The position numbers were made by a program, and so were the translations under genes. The notes beneath the pieces are model-generated. The model worked only from the letters and a program-made list of their open reading frames with translations, searched no databases and was not told the origin of the DNA. A stretch of DNA of 64,000 nucleotides from Neocallimastix lanati (nom. inval.) (taxonomy: Eukaryota > Neocallimastigomycota > Neocallimastigomycetes > Neocallimastigales > Neocallimastigaceae), in NCBI GenBank assembly GCA_016946835.1, contig JACVTC010000102.1:367501-431500 (forward strand), given 5' to 3'. Positions 12,436-22,889 of this stretch are shown here, in pieces (positions within the stretch are counted from its first letter, which is position 1; every line of letters begins with the position of its first letter).

Positions 12436-12799
12436 AATAAAGAAATATTATAATAAATATTAATATCATATTTTTTAAGTTCTGGTTAATTGGCCGTTGA
12501 TGTAGATTATCAACTTTATTTATTATATTTTAAGATAGATGTTAAGCACTTAAGGCATAGAGAGTTTCAGAAATTGATGTACAATAAATTTAGACCACAT
12601 GACATGTTAGTGTAGCATGAAATGGAATATCTAAATATCTAAATATATACTAATAATTTATGTAAGTTATCAGTATTATAATAATGGACATTGGCAATGT
12701 TAATAAGTAAAATTATTTTAATAATCCAAGAAAAACAATGAAAATTAACAGGAAAACAAATATCATAAAAATGATATTAAATTATATGTTATTTGTAAT

Positions 12800-13430
12800 A
12801 ATACTTGGCATTAACAAAGGTGTACGGATACAATGCTAGAGCACACAAATACTTCAGAAGAGGTCCAAAAAGTAAATTTTATTAAGTGAAAAAGTAAAGC
12901 GTTGATCAATATTAGGAAGGATTTTGACTTTTGAAAAGTCAGAGTTCAAAAAAATGGAAAGGAGATACAGATAAAGGACTCCCATTGAAAAACAGAAAAA
13001 TAAACAACATGTTACCAATGGCAATAATTAGGAAATTATGAATATTTTAAACCTTGATGTACCATTAAATTTTAAAGAAGTCATTAAAAGGAAAGAAAAG
13101 GAAAAATGGTTAAATGCTATAAATGGAGAATTGAAAAATCTATATGAGCATAACTCTATATGACCTCTGTTTAAGAATTGCTAAATGATAAAAAAAAAAC
13201 ATTAAGAACAAAGGACATTTTTGACATAAAACGGAACAGTAATAACAATAAAATTAAGTATAAAGTTTGATTGGTGGCTAAATGATTTAGCCAGATTAGA
13301 GGTTTAGTCTATGAATTAACACTTTCAACAACTCTGAGCATTGATAATATAAAATTATTAATTGTTTTAGCTGCAAAATTCCACTGGAATATCAATCAGT
13401 TAGATGTGAAGGTAAACACAACACATGTAA
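12800..13430 (+). pseudogene. Ty1/copia-type reverse transcriptase fragment
   Basis: After minor frame changes the segment reads like the start of a copia-type (RVT_2) reverse transcriptase: VPLNFKEVIKRKEKEKWLNA (13059-13118), INGELKNLYEHNSI (13119-13160), then, past stops, FDIKRNSNNNKIKYKV (about 13221-13268), LVAKWFSQIRGLVYELTLST (about 13273-13332) and LLIVLAAKFHWNINQLDVK (about 13356-13412). That is the conserved order seen in copia polyproteins. It breaks off before the YVDD catalytic motif. Upstream (12800-13050) is a weaker coding-like piece in the position of the integrase-RT linker (EHTNTSEEVQKVNFIK). Stops at 13161 and beyond show it is dead. Confidence 0.75.
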
Positions 13431-13473
13431 TTATAATCTTTAATTTAAAGGTTAGATAAAAAATTAATTTAAA

Positions 13474-14194
13474 GGGGATCGTACATTTCTCAATCGTGCA
13501 TTTCACAATGTGACGTATATATATTTTAAATAAAGCCATACGTTTTTAAGATATTCTATACAATCATAAATAAATATATAAAAAATAATTATTATTTTAA
13601 AAGAAATAACATATTTTTTCAATTAAATATTATTAAATAACTATTTCCAAGGAAATAATAATATATTCTATTAAAAAAGAATTATAAAAAATTATTTTTA
13701 TAATTGAATATTAATAAATTATATATATATAAAAAAGAGTATTTATTATTTATTTAATTATTATTTATTTAATTACTATTTAATTGATTATTAAAAAACA
13801 AGCCACGTACAAAATACGCCATATTGCGAAATGTACGATTACGAAACGCACTAGATTCTAATTTAAATATTTTTCCTGGATTAGTTCATTTCTCAATCGT
13901 GCATTTCTCAATGTGGCATATTTTCATATGTGGCTTGCTTTTTTAATAATTAAATAAATAATTAAATAAATAATAAAAATATTTTTTATATATAATTTAT
14001 TAATATTCAATTGTAAAAATATTTTTTTATAAAAAAAATAATTTTTTATAATTCTTTTTTAATAGAAAATATTATAATTTCTTTTGAAATAATAATTATT
14101 TATATATTTATTTATGATTGTATGGAATATCTTAAAAATGTATGGCTATATTTTAAAAAATATATAAACCATATTACGAAATGCAGGATCCCCC
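13474..14194. mobile_element. Palindromic foldback/MITE-like element, about 720 bp
   Basis: The left arm (13474-13850) and right arm (13884-14194) are long imperfect inverted copies around a 33-nt centre. Matching pieces include AATCATAAATAAATATATAA near 13570 against its reverse complement near 14100, and AAACAAGCCACGTA near 13795-13808 against TATGTGGCTTGCTTTT near 13927. The outer ends read GGGGATCGTACATTTC and, inverted, GGGGGATCCTGCATTTC. Each arm also carries short CATTTC(G/T)CAAT motifs at both ends. It sits between two copia fragments and contains no open frame. It could be one foldback element or two MITEs inserted tail to tail. Confidence 0.7.
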
Positions 14195-14680
14195 ATTTTT
14201 CCTGTAAATTTTTTTTTTTTACCCTTTTAAAAAATTTTTATTTAATACTAAAAATTTAATCAAACTAATGGCTATTATTTATAAATGTATACAAAACACA
14301 AAAACGTTTTATAAGAATAATTTAATATTTGGTTTTTAAGTAATTTTTAATCCAAAATGTGGATTAAAAATTTTTAAATAAATAAAATAAATAAATAAAT
14401 AAAAAATATTAAATAATAATTTAATTTAATATTTTTAATAAATAAAAACAAAATAAATAAATATGTTAAAAATGTTTTATTATTACTCTTTTATATTTAT
14501 CTTAACTTCTATCAATTTTAAGTTTTATTTTATTATTAAAATTTTAATAAAATAAAAAAACTATATAATATTGATATTTATATTAATAATAAAAAAACTA
14601 TATAAAATATTGATATTGATATTAATAATAAAAAAAACTATATAATATTGATTTTATATTAATAATAAGAAACTATTTAA

Positions 14681-14915
14681 ATTAGATAAACCCATTAAAT
14701 TTTTAACTGATAATATTACCATTAAAACAAATATTGAAATTGGTCATTTTAACTCCATATTAAAACATATAAATATAAAATTCTATTTTAATAGAGACCA
14801 TATTATAAACAAAAGATTGATCCAAGAATATGTTGAATCTAAAAAAAAATGCCTTAACTAAAAATATTAATGGCTCTAAAATGACTAACTTCTCAAATAT
14901 AATGTTTGATAAATC
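14681..14915 (+). pseudogene. Ty1/copia-type RNase H and 3' end fragment
   Basis: After a frameshift it reads KPIKFLTDNITIKTNIEIGH, then FNSILKHINIKFYFNRDHII and NALTKNINGSKMTNFSNIMF. This is the order found at the C-terminal RNase H end of copia polyproteins (TDN, then LKHI-I-Y-F-R, then LTK). It is probably the tail of the element whose RT piece lies at 12.8-13.4 kb, split by the palindromic insertion and about 0.5 kb of AT-rich DNA. Confidence 0.65.
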
Positions 14916-15083
14916 GGAAAATTAATTTTGACAGGTGAATGATTGGCATAATCATAACACATAGGTATGCTTTCTCATAAGCTGATACTGGATGGTCTTA
15001 TTGAGTGTTCACCATTGGTGCTGAGAATTTTCTAGTATGTTTTTTCTCCCGTTTTTTCTCTGAGTGCCTTTCCAATTCCTAAC
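14916..15083. other. GC-richer non-coding piece after the copia fragment
   Basis: This piece has higher complexity than its surroundings (CATAACACATAGGTATGC, GATACTGGATGGTC, TCTGAGTGCCTTTCC). It may be non-coding tail of the copia element. No LTR end could be identified in it. Confidence 0.3.
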
Positions 15084-15128
15084 TTATATAAACTTTATTT
15101 ATTATATTAATAAATAAAGTTTATATAA
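15084..15128. repeat. About 21-bp hairpin
   Basis: TTATATAAACTTTATTTATT is followed, after a few bases, by its reverse complement AATAAATAAAGTTTATATAA. Confidence 0.6.
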
Positions 15129-16277
15129 ACAACAAATATTCCTATTTGTTTTTAATAAATAATAATAAATAATAAAAAGATATTACTATTACTTAAATAT
15201 TAATATTATATTATAATTATTATAATAATAAAAAATATTAAATAATAAAAAAAAATTACATATTACTTAATATTCTTATAATAATAAATAATATATTTAT
15301 AATAATAATTAGTAATTATAATTAATAATTAAAATAAAAAAAAAAAAAAGATAAAAATTAGAGAATAATAATAAATAATAAAAGTAATAATGAAAGGAAA
15401 TATTAATTTTGAATATTATAATATTGTGACTATACCATTTCTAGAATGCATCTGTGAATGATTTTCATACGAATTTTGAACATATTTGTCATGCAGTTGA
15501 ATAAATATTAATATCATACTAATAAGAATAGTTATAAATAATATTTATATAAATAACAATAATTAGTAATTATAATTAATAATTTTAATAAAAATTAGTT
15601 AAAAAATAAGAGAATAATAATAGAAAATAATATTAATAATAAAATAATAGAAGGATTGATAAATATTATAATAATTATTGCTATAATAATAAATAATAAA
15701 AAATATTACCATTGCTTAAAATAATAAATAATATACTTATTACAATAATTATAATAAAGAATAAAGAATAAAATATTACAATTATTTTAATATTAATATT
15801 ATATTATAATAATAATAAAAAGTAGTAAATTATTAAATAATAGCAAAATATTACAATAAATATTAATATTATATTTTAATAATAATAAAAAATAAAAAAA
15901 AATAAAATATAATAATAAAAAATATTACCATTACTTAAATATTAATATTAAATAATAAATAATATACATATAACAATAATTATATTTTTTTTTTTAAATT
16001 TTTTATTTAAATTTATTACAATAGCAATAAAATTTTTAAAAATAAATTAATTTAAATAAATAAAATATGAAAATTATATATATAAAAATAAATTTATTTA
16101 TTATAATATTATTTATTATAATAATGTTTAAATATTTTTTTTATTATTATTTAAATGTAATAATTATTATTATTACTTATTATAAATATAATAATTTTTA
16201 TTATTATATAAATGTAATATTTATTATAAATGCAAAAATATTTTTTATTATTATTTAAATGCAATATTTATTATTAT
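15129..16277. other. AT-rich repeat DNA
   Basis: ATTATA/AATAAT-type repeats with blocks that recur locally (ATTAATATTATATTATAATA several times). No gene is seen. The open frame at 16067-16258 is Ile/Tyr low-complexity translation. Confidence 0.55.
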
Positions 16278-16859
16278 TGTTGGAATATGTGTCTTGAGAA
16301 AAAAAAGCTTCAAATGTATTGAAATATAATTAATGAATAAGCTACAACGTATTAAAATAAAATTATATAATTTTGGATAATTAAATGCAAATAACTCTTT
16401 AAAATTCCAATTTATTTTTCTTTGACATAATCTGTTAAGAGTCAGGAATTCATGGTTTATAATTACGTCAATTTTATTAATTTACTTATGATAAATTATG
16501 ATAAAAGCTGCTCATTATATCAATTTAAGGAGACTGATAAAACTGATCAAAATGATCAATATTTCAAAATTGAAGAAACGCATAAAATGTAAAGTAGTTG
16601 ATAAAAGGAAGTTATTGTAAATATAATAAAACGCTAAAAAATATAAAAAATATTAATTTAATAGGGAAAATCAGGTTTAAACGTATATATATATATATAA
16701 AAATATATATCTTCATACAAGAAACTCTTAGTTGAGAATATAATTTGATATTTTAACAAATAAACTCTTTGCTATTAGTAATGTAATATATATATACATG
16801 AAGGAATCTATTATGTGATAAACTATTTTCATCCCATGAATATACAAAACACAATTTAA

Positions 16860-17078
16860 TAGTATATTAGATAACGATTCTTTTTAAACAATAAAACACA
16901 TTATTTAAAGTATAGTTGCTTTAACTCGTATTTATACATATGAAACTCATATATATAAATATAAACTGCAATAATGGAGGAGACTATATGCCTGAGATCT
17001 CATATAAAATTATCAAAATATAATATCCCAAATGTAATAGAATGGTAATTCCTTACATGAAATGGATACATTCTAACA
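16860..17078 (-). mobile_element. LTR-like repeat, copy 2 (opposite orientation to 4196-4430)
   Basis: Read on the minus strand it starts TGTTAGAATGTATCC at 17078 and follows the 4.2-kb copy through GGGATATTATATTTTGA, CTCCTCCATTATTGCAGT and a TATA-like TGTATAAATACGAG. The left boundary is uncertain. Confidence 0.55.
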
Positions 17079-17128
17079 ATAATAGTATAACTAAACCCAT
17101 TTCACGATAGGTTTAGTTATACTATTAT
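17079..17128. repeat. Perfect 19-bp hairpin next to LTR-like copy 2
   Basis: ATAATAGTATAACTAAACC (17079-17097) pairs exactly with GGTTTAGTTATACTATTAT (17110-17128) around a 12-nt loop containing TTTCACG. The loop core and position are conserved at 4153-4187, so it travels with the repeat. Confidence 0.8.
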
Positions 17129-17603
17129 CTAAAGAACTTAAAATATAAAATATTAAAGAAAAGTTTCTTAACTGATTTTTTGTGGAAAAAAAAAAGAATT
17201 AACTGAAATATTGAATTTTTAACAATTATGAAACAATTTATATTATTAAGTTTAAATGACTGGAGTAATATAATTAATTATAAATGCAATTAATTTTAAT
17301 ACTTATGATTTATCAAGTACACCGATATATAATTAACAATTTATTTTAAATAGTTAACACTAAAATTACAAAGCGAAAATATATAAAAGTTATTGCTTAT
17401 CTTCAAAGCGGATTATAATTGTAAGTGATATAAAACCAAATATATAAGAGATATTCACAAAAATTGAAATGGCATAATATCACCCTTCAAGAGAAAGGTT
17501 TCCATCATAAAAATGGTAATATATAAAGACCATATATTATAAGAGATGTTTTAGATACATATAATATTAATGGTATAAACATATTAAATACATAATTTTA
17601 GGG

Positions 17604-17752
17604 GGAAATTATTAGATTAAAAATATATTTAAGAAATTATTTAGTAATATTTAAATTAAAGAATTAATATAATGTAAAATTATTTTATTTATGAAAAATT
17701 AAAATTAGGTTTTGAAAAGAAATAATTTATAATCTAATAATATCAAGTGTAT
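17604..17752. repeat. Small AT element with ATTATTAGATT inverted ends
   Basis: ATTATTAGATTA near 17608 is matched by AATCTAATAATA near 17740-17751. The left end directly follows TTTTAGGGGGAA, which resembles the polypurine tract at 17826-17837. This may be a small insertion or a decayed LTR. Confidence 0.35.
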
Positions 17753-17825
17753 AGTATTATAAAATGAGATAATTATATACATATATTCACCAGTAAACCA
17801 ATTTATTCATTGGAGAATAACTAGG

Positions 17826-17837
17826 TTTAAGGGGGAA
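17826..17837 (+). other. Polypurine tract of the LTR element
   Basis: TTTAAGGGGGAA lies directly before the TGTTAGAATATG end of the LTR. This is where the plus-strand primer of an LTR retrotransposon is expected. It supports reading 17838-18034 as a 3' LTR in plus orientation. Confidence 0.7.
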
Positions 17838-18034
17838 TGTTAGAATATGTGAAATGTATGAAAAATAAAATTCAAATTTATTAGAAACATTTTGTAATAG
17901 AATTAATGTAAAAGACAAAATGCATTAATATAAAAGCTATTTAACTTAGAATAATTAAGTGTGAGTAACTCTTTATCATAAATATATTAAAAAAATTGAC
18001 ATAATTATAAACCATAAATTTCTGACTCTTAACA
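17838..18034 (+). mobile_element. 3' LTR (197 bp), copia-like
   Basis: It begins TGTTAGAATATGTGAAATG and ends GACTCTTAACA, so it has TG..CA with short inverted TGTTA/TAACA ends. Its reverse complement matches the solo LTR at 28294-28489 nearly end to end. Confidence 0.75.
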
Positions 18035-18040
18035 GTTATT

Positions 18041-18330
18041 ACTTAACATGAATATGATAATTTTTATTATTACTTAACATGAATATAATAATTTTTATTA
18101 TTACTTAACATGAATATAATAATCTTTATTATTACTTAACATGAATATAATAATCTTTATTATTACTTAACATGAATATAATAATCTTTATTATTACTTA
18201 ACATGAATATAATAATTTTTATTATTATTTATTATAAATGTAATAATTTTTATTATTATTTATTATAAATGTAATAATTTTTATTATTATTTATTATAAA
18301 TGTAATAATTTTTATTATTGTTTAAATGTT
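18041..18330. repeat. 31-bp tandem repeat array
   Basis: Six units of ACTTAACATGAATATAATAA plus TCTTTATTATT start at 18041 and recur about every 31 bp. They pass into three units of a related 30-bp repeat (ATTTATTATAAATGTAATAA). Confidence 0.85.
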
Positions 18331-20518
18331 ATAATAATAATAAAATAAAAAAAAAAAAAAAAAAAAAAAAAATAAAAACAAAAATAATTTAATTATAGTT
18401 ACAATAATAAAATATTAAATGATTATATAAAAATGGTAATAATAAAATATTAAATGATTATATATAAAGTAGTAATTATAATAATAGTAATGTATAATAA
18501 TTAATATTAAAAAAATAATACTAATAATTATAATAATAAAATACTAATAAAAATAATTATAATAATAATATTATTACTATTTTCTATTAATAATAATAAA
18601 AAGGGTAATACTCCATAAAAAATGATGCTGATAATAAAAATATTAACGTTTAAAATATTGATAAAGAAAAATAAAATTTATAATTATATAAAAAATAATA
18701 AAATTTATAATTATGTAAAAATACTTCGTAGTAATTAAAGTTTTTTCATAAATTATGAGTTTCACAACTAAAATTTATTTATTTAAAGGATATAGATATT
18801 AGTAAATTAATTATTCTAGTGTGAAGTAGAGTTATATAAATATAATTTTATATTTTTATATTGATGTCTGTATTTATTACTATTTTATTGTTAGTATTAT
18901 TTATATATATCCTATTCATATTTTGTTATTTATACTAAAAAATAATTATTTTTTTTTTTTTTTATATTTTTATATTGATGTCTGTATTTATTACTATTTT
19001 ATTGTTAGTATTATTTATATATATCCTATTCATATTTTGTTATTTATACTAAAAAATAATTATTTTTTTTTAACTTTTAAATAAGTTAATTAAAATATTT
19101 ATTATTCAAAGTTTCACATTTTTTAACTTTGAATTTACTATTTATACATATTGAAAATTAAAATATTTATTATTTAAAGCTTTCAATTTTTTAAACTTAT
19201 TTTTATCACTAATAGTAAAAAAAAAATATTAATTATTTAAACATTAATACTTTAAACTGTTATTTTATTATATTATTTTTATTTAATTATAAAATTTTAT
19301 TATATTATTTTTATTTAATTATAAAAATTCATAGTTTTTCCAATTTTTTAAAATCTATATTAAAAATAAAAAAAAAAAAGGTAAAAAATTTCCATATATG
19401 AGATAAAAAATATATTTAATGAATATATTATTTTACCATAAATTATTAATTATTTAATAATTTTATAAAAAATATTTTCAATATAATATAGAAATTAGAA
19501 TTTAGAGTTTAAAATTTTTGTGAATTTTTTTTTTTTTTTTTTTTTTTATTATGAATAATTGTTTTAAAAAGTTGCCGTTTTTTTTTTTTTTTAATTTTTA
19601 ATTAATATATATTATCATTATTATTAACTTTATCATCAATAATTAAATATTAATTTCTTTGTTACAAGAATACAATACATTATGTAACAAATTTTTAATA
19701 ATTATAATTTATAGTATGTAAAAACTTTATGAAGAATATATTAAATATTTAAATTTAGAAAAAAAAAAAATTTATTAAAGATATAAATAAAATTACATTT
19801 ATGTTACACGAATTAAAAATTGAAGAATAATTGTTGACAAATTTAAACAATAATTATTAAATATTTAAAATTTAATATTAAAATAATATGTTTTAAAAAC
19901 CAAAATATTAAAAATAATTCGTTATTTCAGTAATAATTAGGATAGCAAATCTTATAATTTTAATATATTTATAAATTAAATTTATTAATTAAAATTTAGT
20001 AGATATTTATATTTGGAAAGATATATTATTAACAAAATGAAAAAGTTTAAATTTTTTTTTAATTTATTTTATATAAGTTACATTGTTTAAATTCAATAAA
20101 TTAATATATATAATAATTTATTTAATAAAAATTTCATAATTACATGTTTTACAAAATACTTTTATGAAACATATTTTGTTTTTATAAAATTGTTATAATT
20201 TTTTATTTTAATATTTCAATTAATAAAAAATAAAAAAATTATATTATAAATAAACTCTATATTATATAATAATAAATTGTAATTATTTTTTAATTTTTTT
20301 TTTTTCAAAATTATATATATATATTTTTTAAAATGAGATAATATTGGAGAATTAATTTTTTTTTTTTTTAAAATCGAATCATACTTTTTTACATAAATTT
20401 ATGATAAATTAATAAAATAATATAGATAATAAGTATATTAATATGTAATTTATTAAATATATTAAATGGTAAATGATTAATATATTATAGTATTAAAATT
20501 TTGAATTAGAATTCTTTT
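18331..20518. other. AT-rich intergenic region with a 113-bp direct duplication
   Basis: No coding signal is visible. The segment beginning TATTTTTATATTGATGTCTG is present twice (about 18849-18960 and 18963-19072), almost identical and separated only by poly-T. The rest is poly-A/T and AT repeats. Confidence 0.65.
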
Positions 20519-20520
20519 TC

Positions 20521-20531
20521 TATATAAATAG
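20521..20531 (+). promoter_or_regulatory. Probable TATA box of the repeat-linker esterase gene
   Basis: TATATAAATAG stands about 230 bases upstream of the ATG at 20752, with a pyrimidine-rich stretch downstream (about 20540-20562). In DNA this AT-rich the match alone is weak; position and the exact TATAAATA core are the support. Confidence 0.35.
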
Positions 20532-20751
20532 TAATATTTTTCTATCATTTTTTTTTTTCAATTTTCAAAATATTTAATATTTATAATAAATTATTCATAA
20601 TTAATAAAAGTTATATTTTCTCTGGAAGAAAATTAAATATTTTAAAATTAATTTATAGTGAATATTTTATAAAGAATAAATAAATATTTAGTATTTGTGT
20701 AAAAAGAATTTATTATTTTTATTTGTATATTATTTTTATTTAATAATTAAA

Positions 20752-22233
20752 ATGAAGGTTATTACAGCTTTAACTGCTATTGCAGCTATTACAGCTAAGG
20801 TTTCGGCTTCATGTTTTTCAGAAAAACTTGGATACAAGTGTTGTGAAGGTAATGTTGTAGAATATATAGATGAAGATGGTAAGTGGGGAATAGAAAATGA
20901 TCAATGGTGTGGTATTTCTGATAGTGCTCTTAAGAAGCGTCAATGGTGGGGCCAAAATAACAATTGGGGTCAAAATCAATGGAATCCATGGGGTCAAAAC
21001 AATAACCAAGGTGGTAATCCATGGGGTCAGAACAACAATCAAGGTGGTAATCCATGGGGACAAAACAATAACCAAGGTGGTAATCCATGGGGTCAAAACA
21101 ATAATCAAGGTGGTAATCCATGGGGACAAAACAATAACCAAGGTGGTAATCCATGGGGTCAAAACAATAATCAAGGTGGTAATCCATGGGGTCAAAACAA
21201 CAACCAAGGTGGTAATCCATGGGAACAAAATAACAACAACCAAGGTGGTAATCCATGGGAACAAAATAATAACAACCAAAACAACAATCAACCCCCACAA
21301 GGACAAGATAATGCTCCACCAGCTCAACAAGGACAAAATAATGCTCCACCAGCTCAACAAGGACAAAATAATGCCCCACCAGCTCAACAAGGTCAAGGAA
21401 ATACTGCCCCAGCTCAAGGTGGTTCAGCCTCATACCCATATCCATTAAAGAATGCTCCAGTTCCATCTAAGGGTTGTGGTAAAAACCCAAGTCTTAATGG
21501 CGAATTTAATTTCAATTGGTCTGGAGGTAGTCGTAAGGTTCTTATTGATATTCCACAAAATTATGATAGTAGTCATCCATACCGTTTAGTATTTGGTATG
21601 CAATGTATGGGTGGTTCCGCTGGAAATGTTCGTAATGAAGGTTATTATGGATTAAAGCCATTGGATACTGGAAAGACTACTATTTTTGTAGCTCCTGAAG
21701 GTAACGGTCAACAATTACCATGGGGTGAAGCTGATTACAAATTATTTGATGAACTTCTTGAAAAATTAAAGGGTGATCTTTGTATTGATGAATCTCGTGT
21801 CTTCTCTACTGGTTTTAGTTATGGTTCTATGTTCTCAAATGGTCTTTCTTGGAATCACCAAAAGGTTCTTCGTGGTGTTGCTGTTTATGAAACTGCAGAA
21901 CGTAATATTTACCTTCCAACACATACTGGTGATGGTATTGGTTGGATGGGTGTCCTTGGTTTTGATGATAATCTCTGTACTCCAGAAATGGGTCGTGCTG
22001 CTCGTGATATCATTCTTTCCCACAATTCACAAGGTGGTTCAGCTAAGAATGAAAAGGCTGAAGAAGCTCAACCAGGAGGTCCACATAAGTGCTACGATTA
22101 CAAGACCGTTGATGAAAAGTTCCCAGTACGTTGGTGTACTCAATCAGGTGGTCACCTTTGGGATCACAAGGATCCAGGTCAAGGTCAATCATGGGTACCA
22201 CAAGCTACTTGGGAATTCATTAACAAGTTCTAG
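20752..22233 (+). CDS. Cellulosomal esterase with dockerin, [11 protein letters not shown] repeat linker and PHB-depolymerase-type catalytic domain
   Basis: The first ATG is 20752, giving 493 residues; the upstream in-frame TTG at 20695 is not a credible start. A signal peptide ([19 protein letters not shown]) is followed by one CBM10-type dockerin at about 21-55 ([12 protein letters not shown]). The linker, about 64-225, has seven [11 protein letters not shown] units and two longer NPWEQNNNN variants, then four (P)PAQQGQ(N/D/G)N-type units. The catalytic domain (about 228-493) is of the esterase/PHB-depolymerase alpha/beta-hydrolase type found in secreted feruloyl and acetylxylan esterases: nucleophile Ser356 in TGFSYGSM, likely Asp405/406 and His468 in GGHLW. 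It probably acts on plant-wall esters while docked to the cellulosome. The catalytic half closely resembles the gene at 37.2-38.9 kb. No introns. Exact substrate is not shown by the sequence. Confidence 0.9.
   Translation: MKVITALTAIAAITAKVSASCFSEKLGYKCCEGNVVEYIDEDGKWGIENDQWCGISDSALKKRQWWGQNNNWGQNQWNPWGQNNNQGGNPWGQNNNQGGNPWGQNNNQGGNPWGQNNNQGGNPWGQNNNQGGNPWGQNNNQGGNPWGQNNNQGGNPWEQNNNNQGGNPWEQNNNNQNNNQPPQGQDNAPPAQQGQNNAPPAQQGQNNAPPAQQGQGNTAPAQGGSASYPYPLKNAPVPSKGCGKNPSLNGEFNFNWSGGSRKVLIDIPQNYDSSHPYRLVFGMQCMGGSAGNVRNEGYYGLKPLDTGKTTIFVAPEGNGQQLPWGEADYKLFDELLEKLKGDLCIDESRVFSTGFSYGSMFSNGLSWNHQKVLRGVAVYETAERNIYLPTHTGDGIGWMGVLGFDDNLCTPEMGRAARDIILSHNSQGGSAKNEKAEEAQPGGPHKCYDYKTVDEKFPVRWCTQSGGHLWDHKDPGQGQSWVPQATWEFINKF
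20985..21275 (+). repeat. 33-bp coding minisatellite in the esterase linker
   Basis: Seven 33-bp units encode [11 protein letters not shown], followed by two expanded 36-bp-type units (NPWEQNNNN..). Units differ mainly by synonymous changes (GGTCAAAACAAT versus GGACAAAACAAT), consistent with unequal exchange followed by drift. The repeat puts a Trp every 11 residues. Confidence 0.95.
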
Positions 22234-22823
22234 ATGGATATAACTGAAATTTGTGTACTTTTTAAATGTTAAAAAATTTATCTATCTCTAAATATATAAT
22301 ATATTAAATATATACTTTTTAAAAATATATATATCTATATGTATTATTTTTAATAATAATAACAAAAAAGAAGATACATTGAATATTTTTAGTATATATT
22401 ATTAATGAAATAAATATATTTATATATAAATTAAAAGTAAAAAAAAAAAAAAAAAAAAAAGAATTATTTTGTAAATATATGAATTTATTTTTTTTCTATT
22501 AAATAAAATTATTATAAAAAATAAATCGTAATGTGTATTTTATATATATAATTAAAAAAATTATATATAAAGGAAAAATTATTTTGTAAATATTTAAATA
22601 TATCAATTTTTAATTTCTAATTTTAAAGTTTATATAAAAAAATATATTATTCATAATGTGAATTTAAAGAAGCAATTGATAAATATTTATTTTTTTATTA
22701 GCTCTAAATATATCGTAATGTTAATGCGCATAATTAAATTTTTGATGAATTAATTGAATTTTAAATTTAGTTCTTATAAATTTATCTTGAATTAAAATTA
22801 AATAAATTTTATTATAAATAAAA

Positions 22824-22859
<36 letters not shown>

Positions 22860-22889
22860 AAACAAAGAAATTATATATATATATAATAT
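22234..22889. other. AT-rich 3' flank
   Basis: Poly-A (22440-22460), (TA)n runs and no coding signal. It should contain the 3' untranslated region of the esterase gene. Confidence 0.6.

Larger units (their letters stand above)
16278..18034 (+). mobile_element. Degenerate, rearranged LTR retroelement with a nested second LTR
   Basis: The left end starts TGTTGGAATATGTG and follows the LTR at 17838-18034 to TTGACATAAT (about 16430). It then continues with an inverted LTR end (TGTTAAGAGTCAGGAATTCA from 16433). The right end is a full 197-bp LTR preceded by a polypurine tract. Inside, in opposite orientation, lies the second LTR-like repeat (17078-16860) with its hairpin. No gag-pol coding survives, so it is non-autonomous or a remnant. 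The bases just outside the two ends are similar (ATTAT on the left, GTTAT on the right). Confidence 0.55.

Noticed and set aside
18041-18330. CRISPR-like look of the regularly spaced 31-bp array
   Set aside because: The units are continuous tandem repeats without unique spacers, and the genome is clearly eukaryotic.
20695-20751. Upstream in-frame TTG start of the second esterase
   Set aside because: TTG is not a usual start in fungi, and the ATG at 20752 opens a standard signal peptide.
20818-21466. Other long open frames overlapping the esterase repeat linker on both strands
   Set aside because: Shadow frames kept open by the 33-bp repeat; the dockerin-linker-esterase frame explains the sequence.
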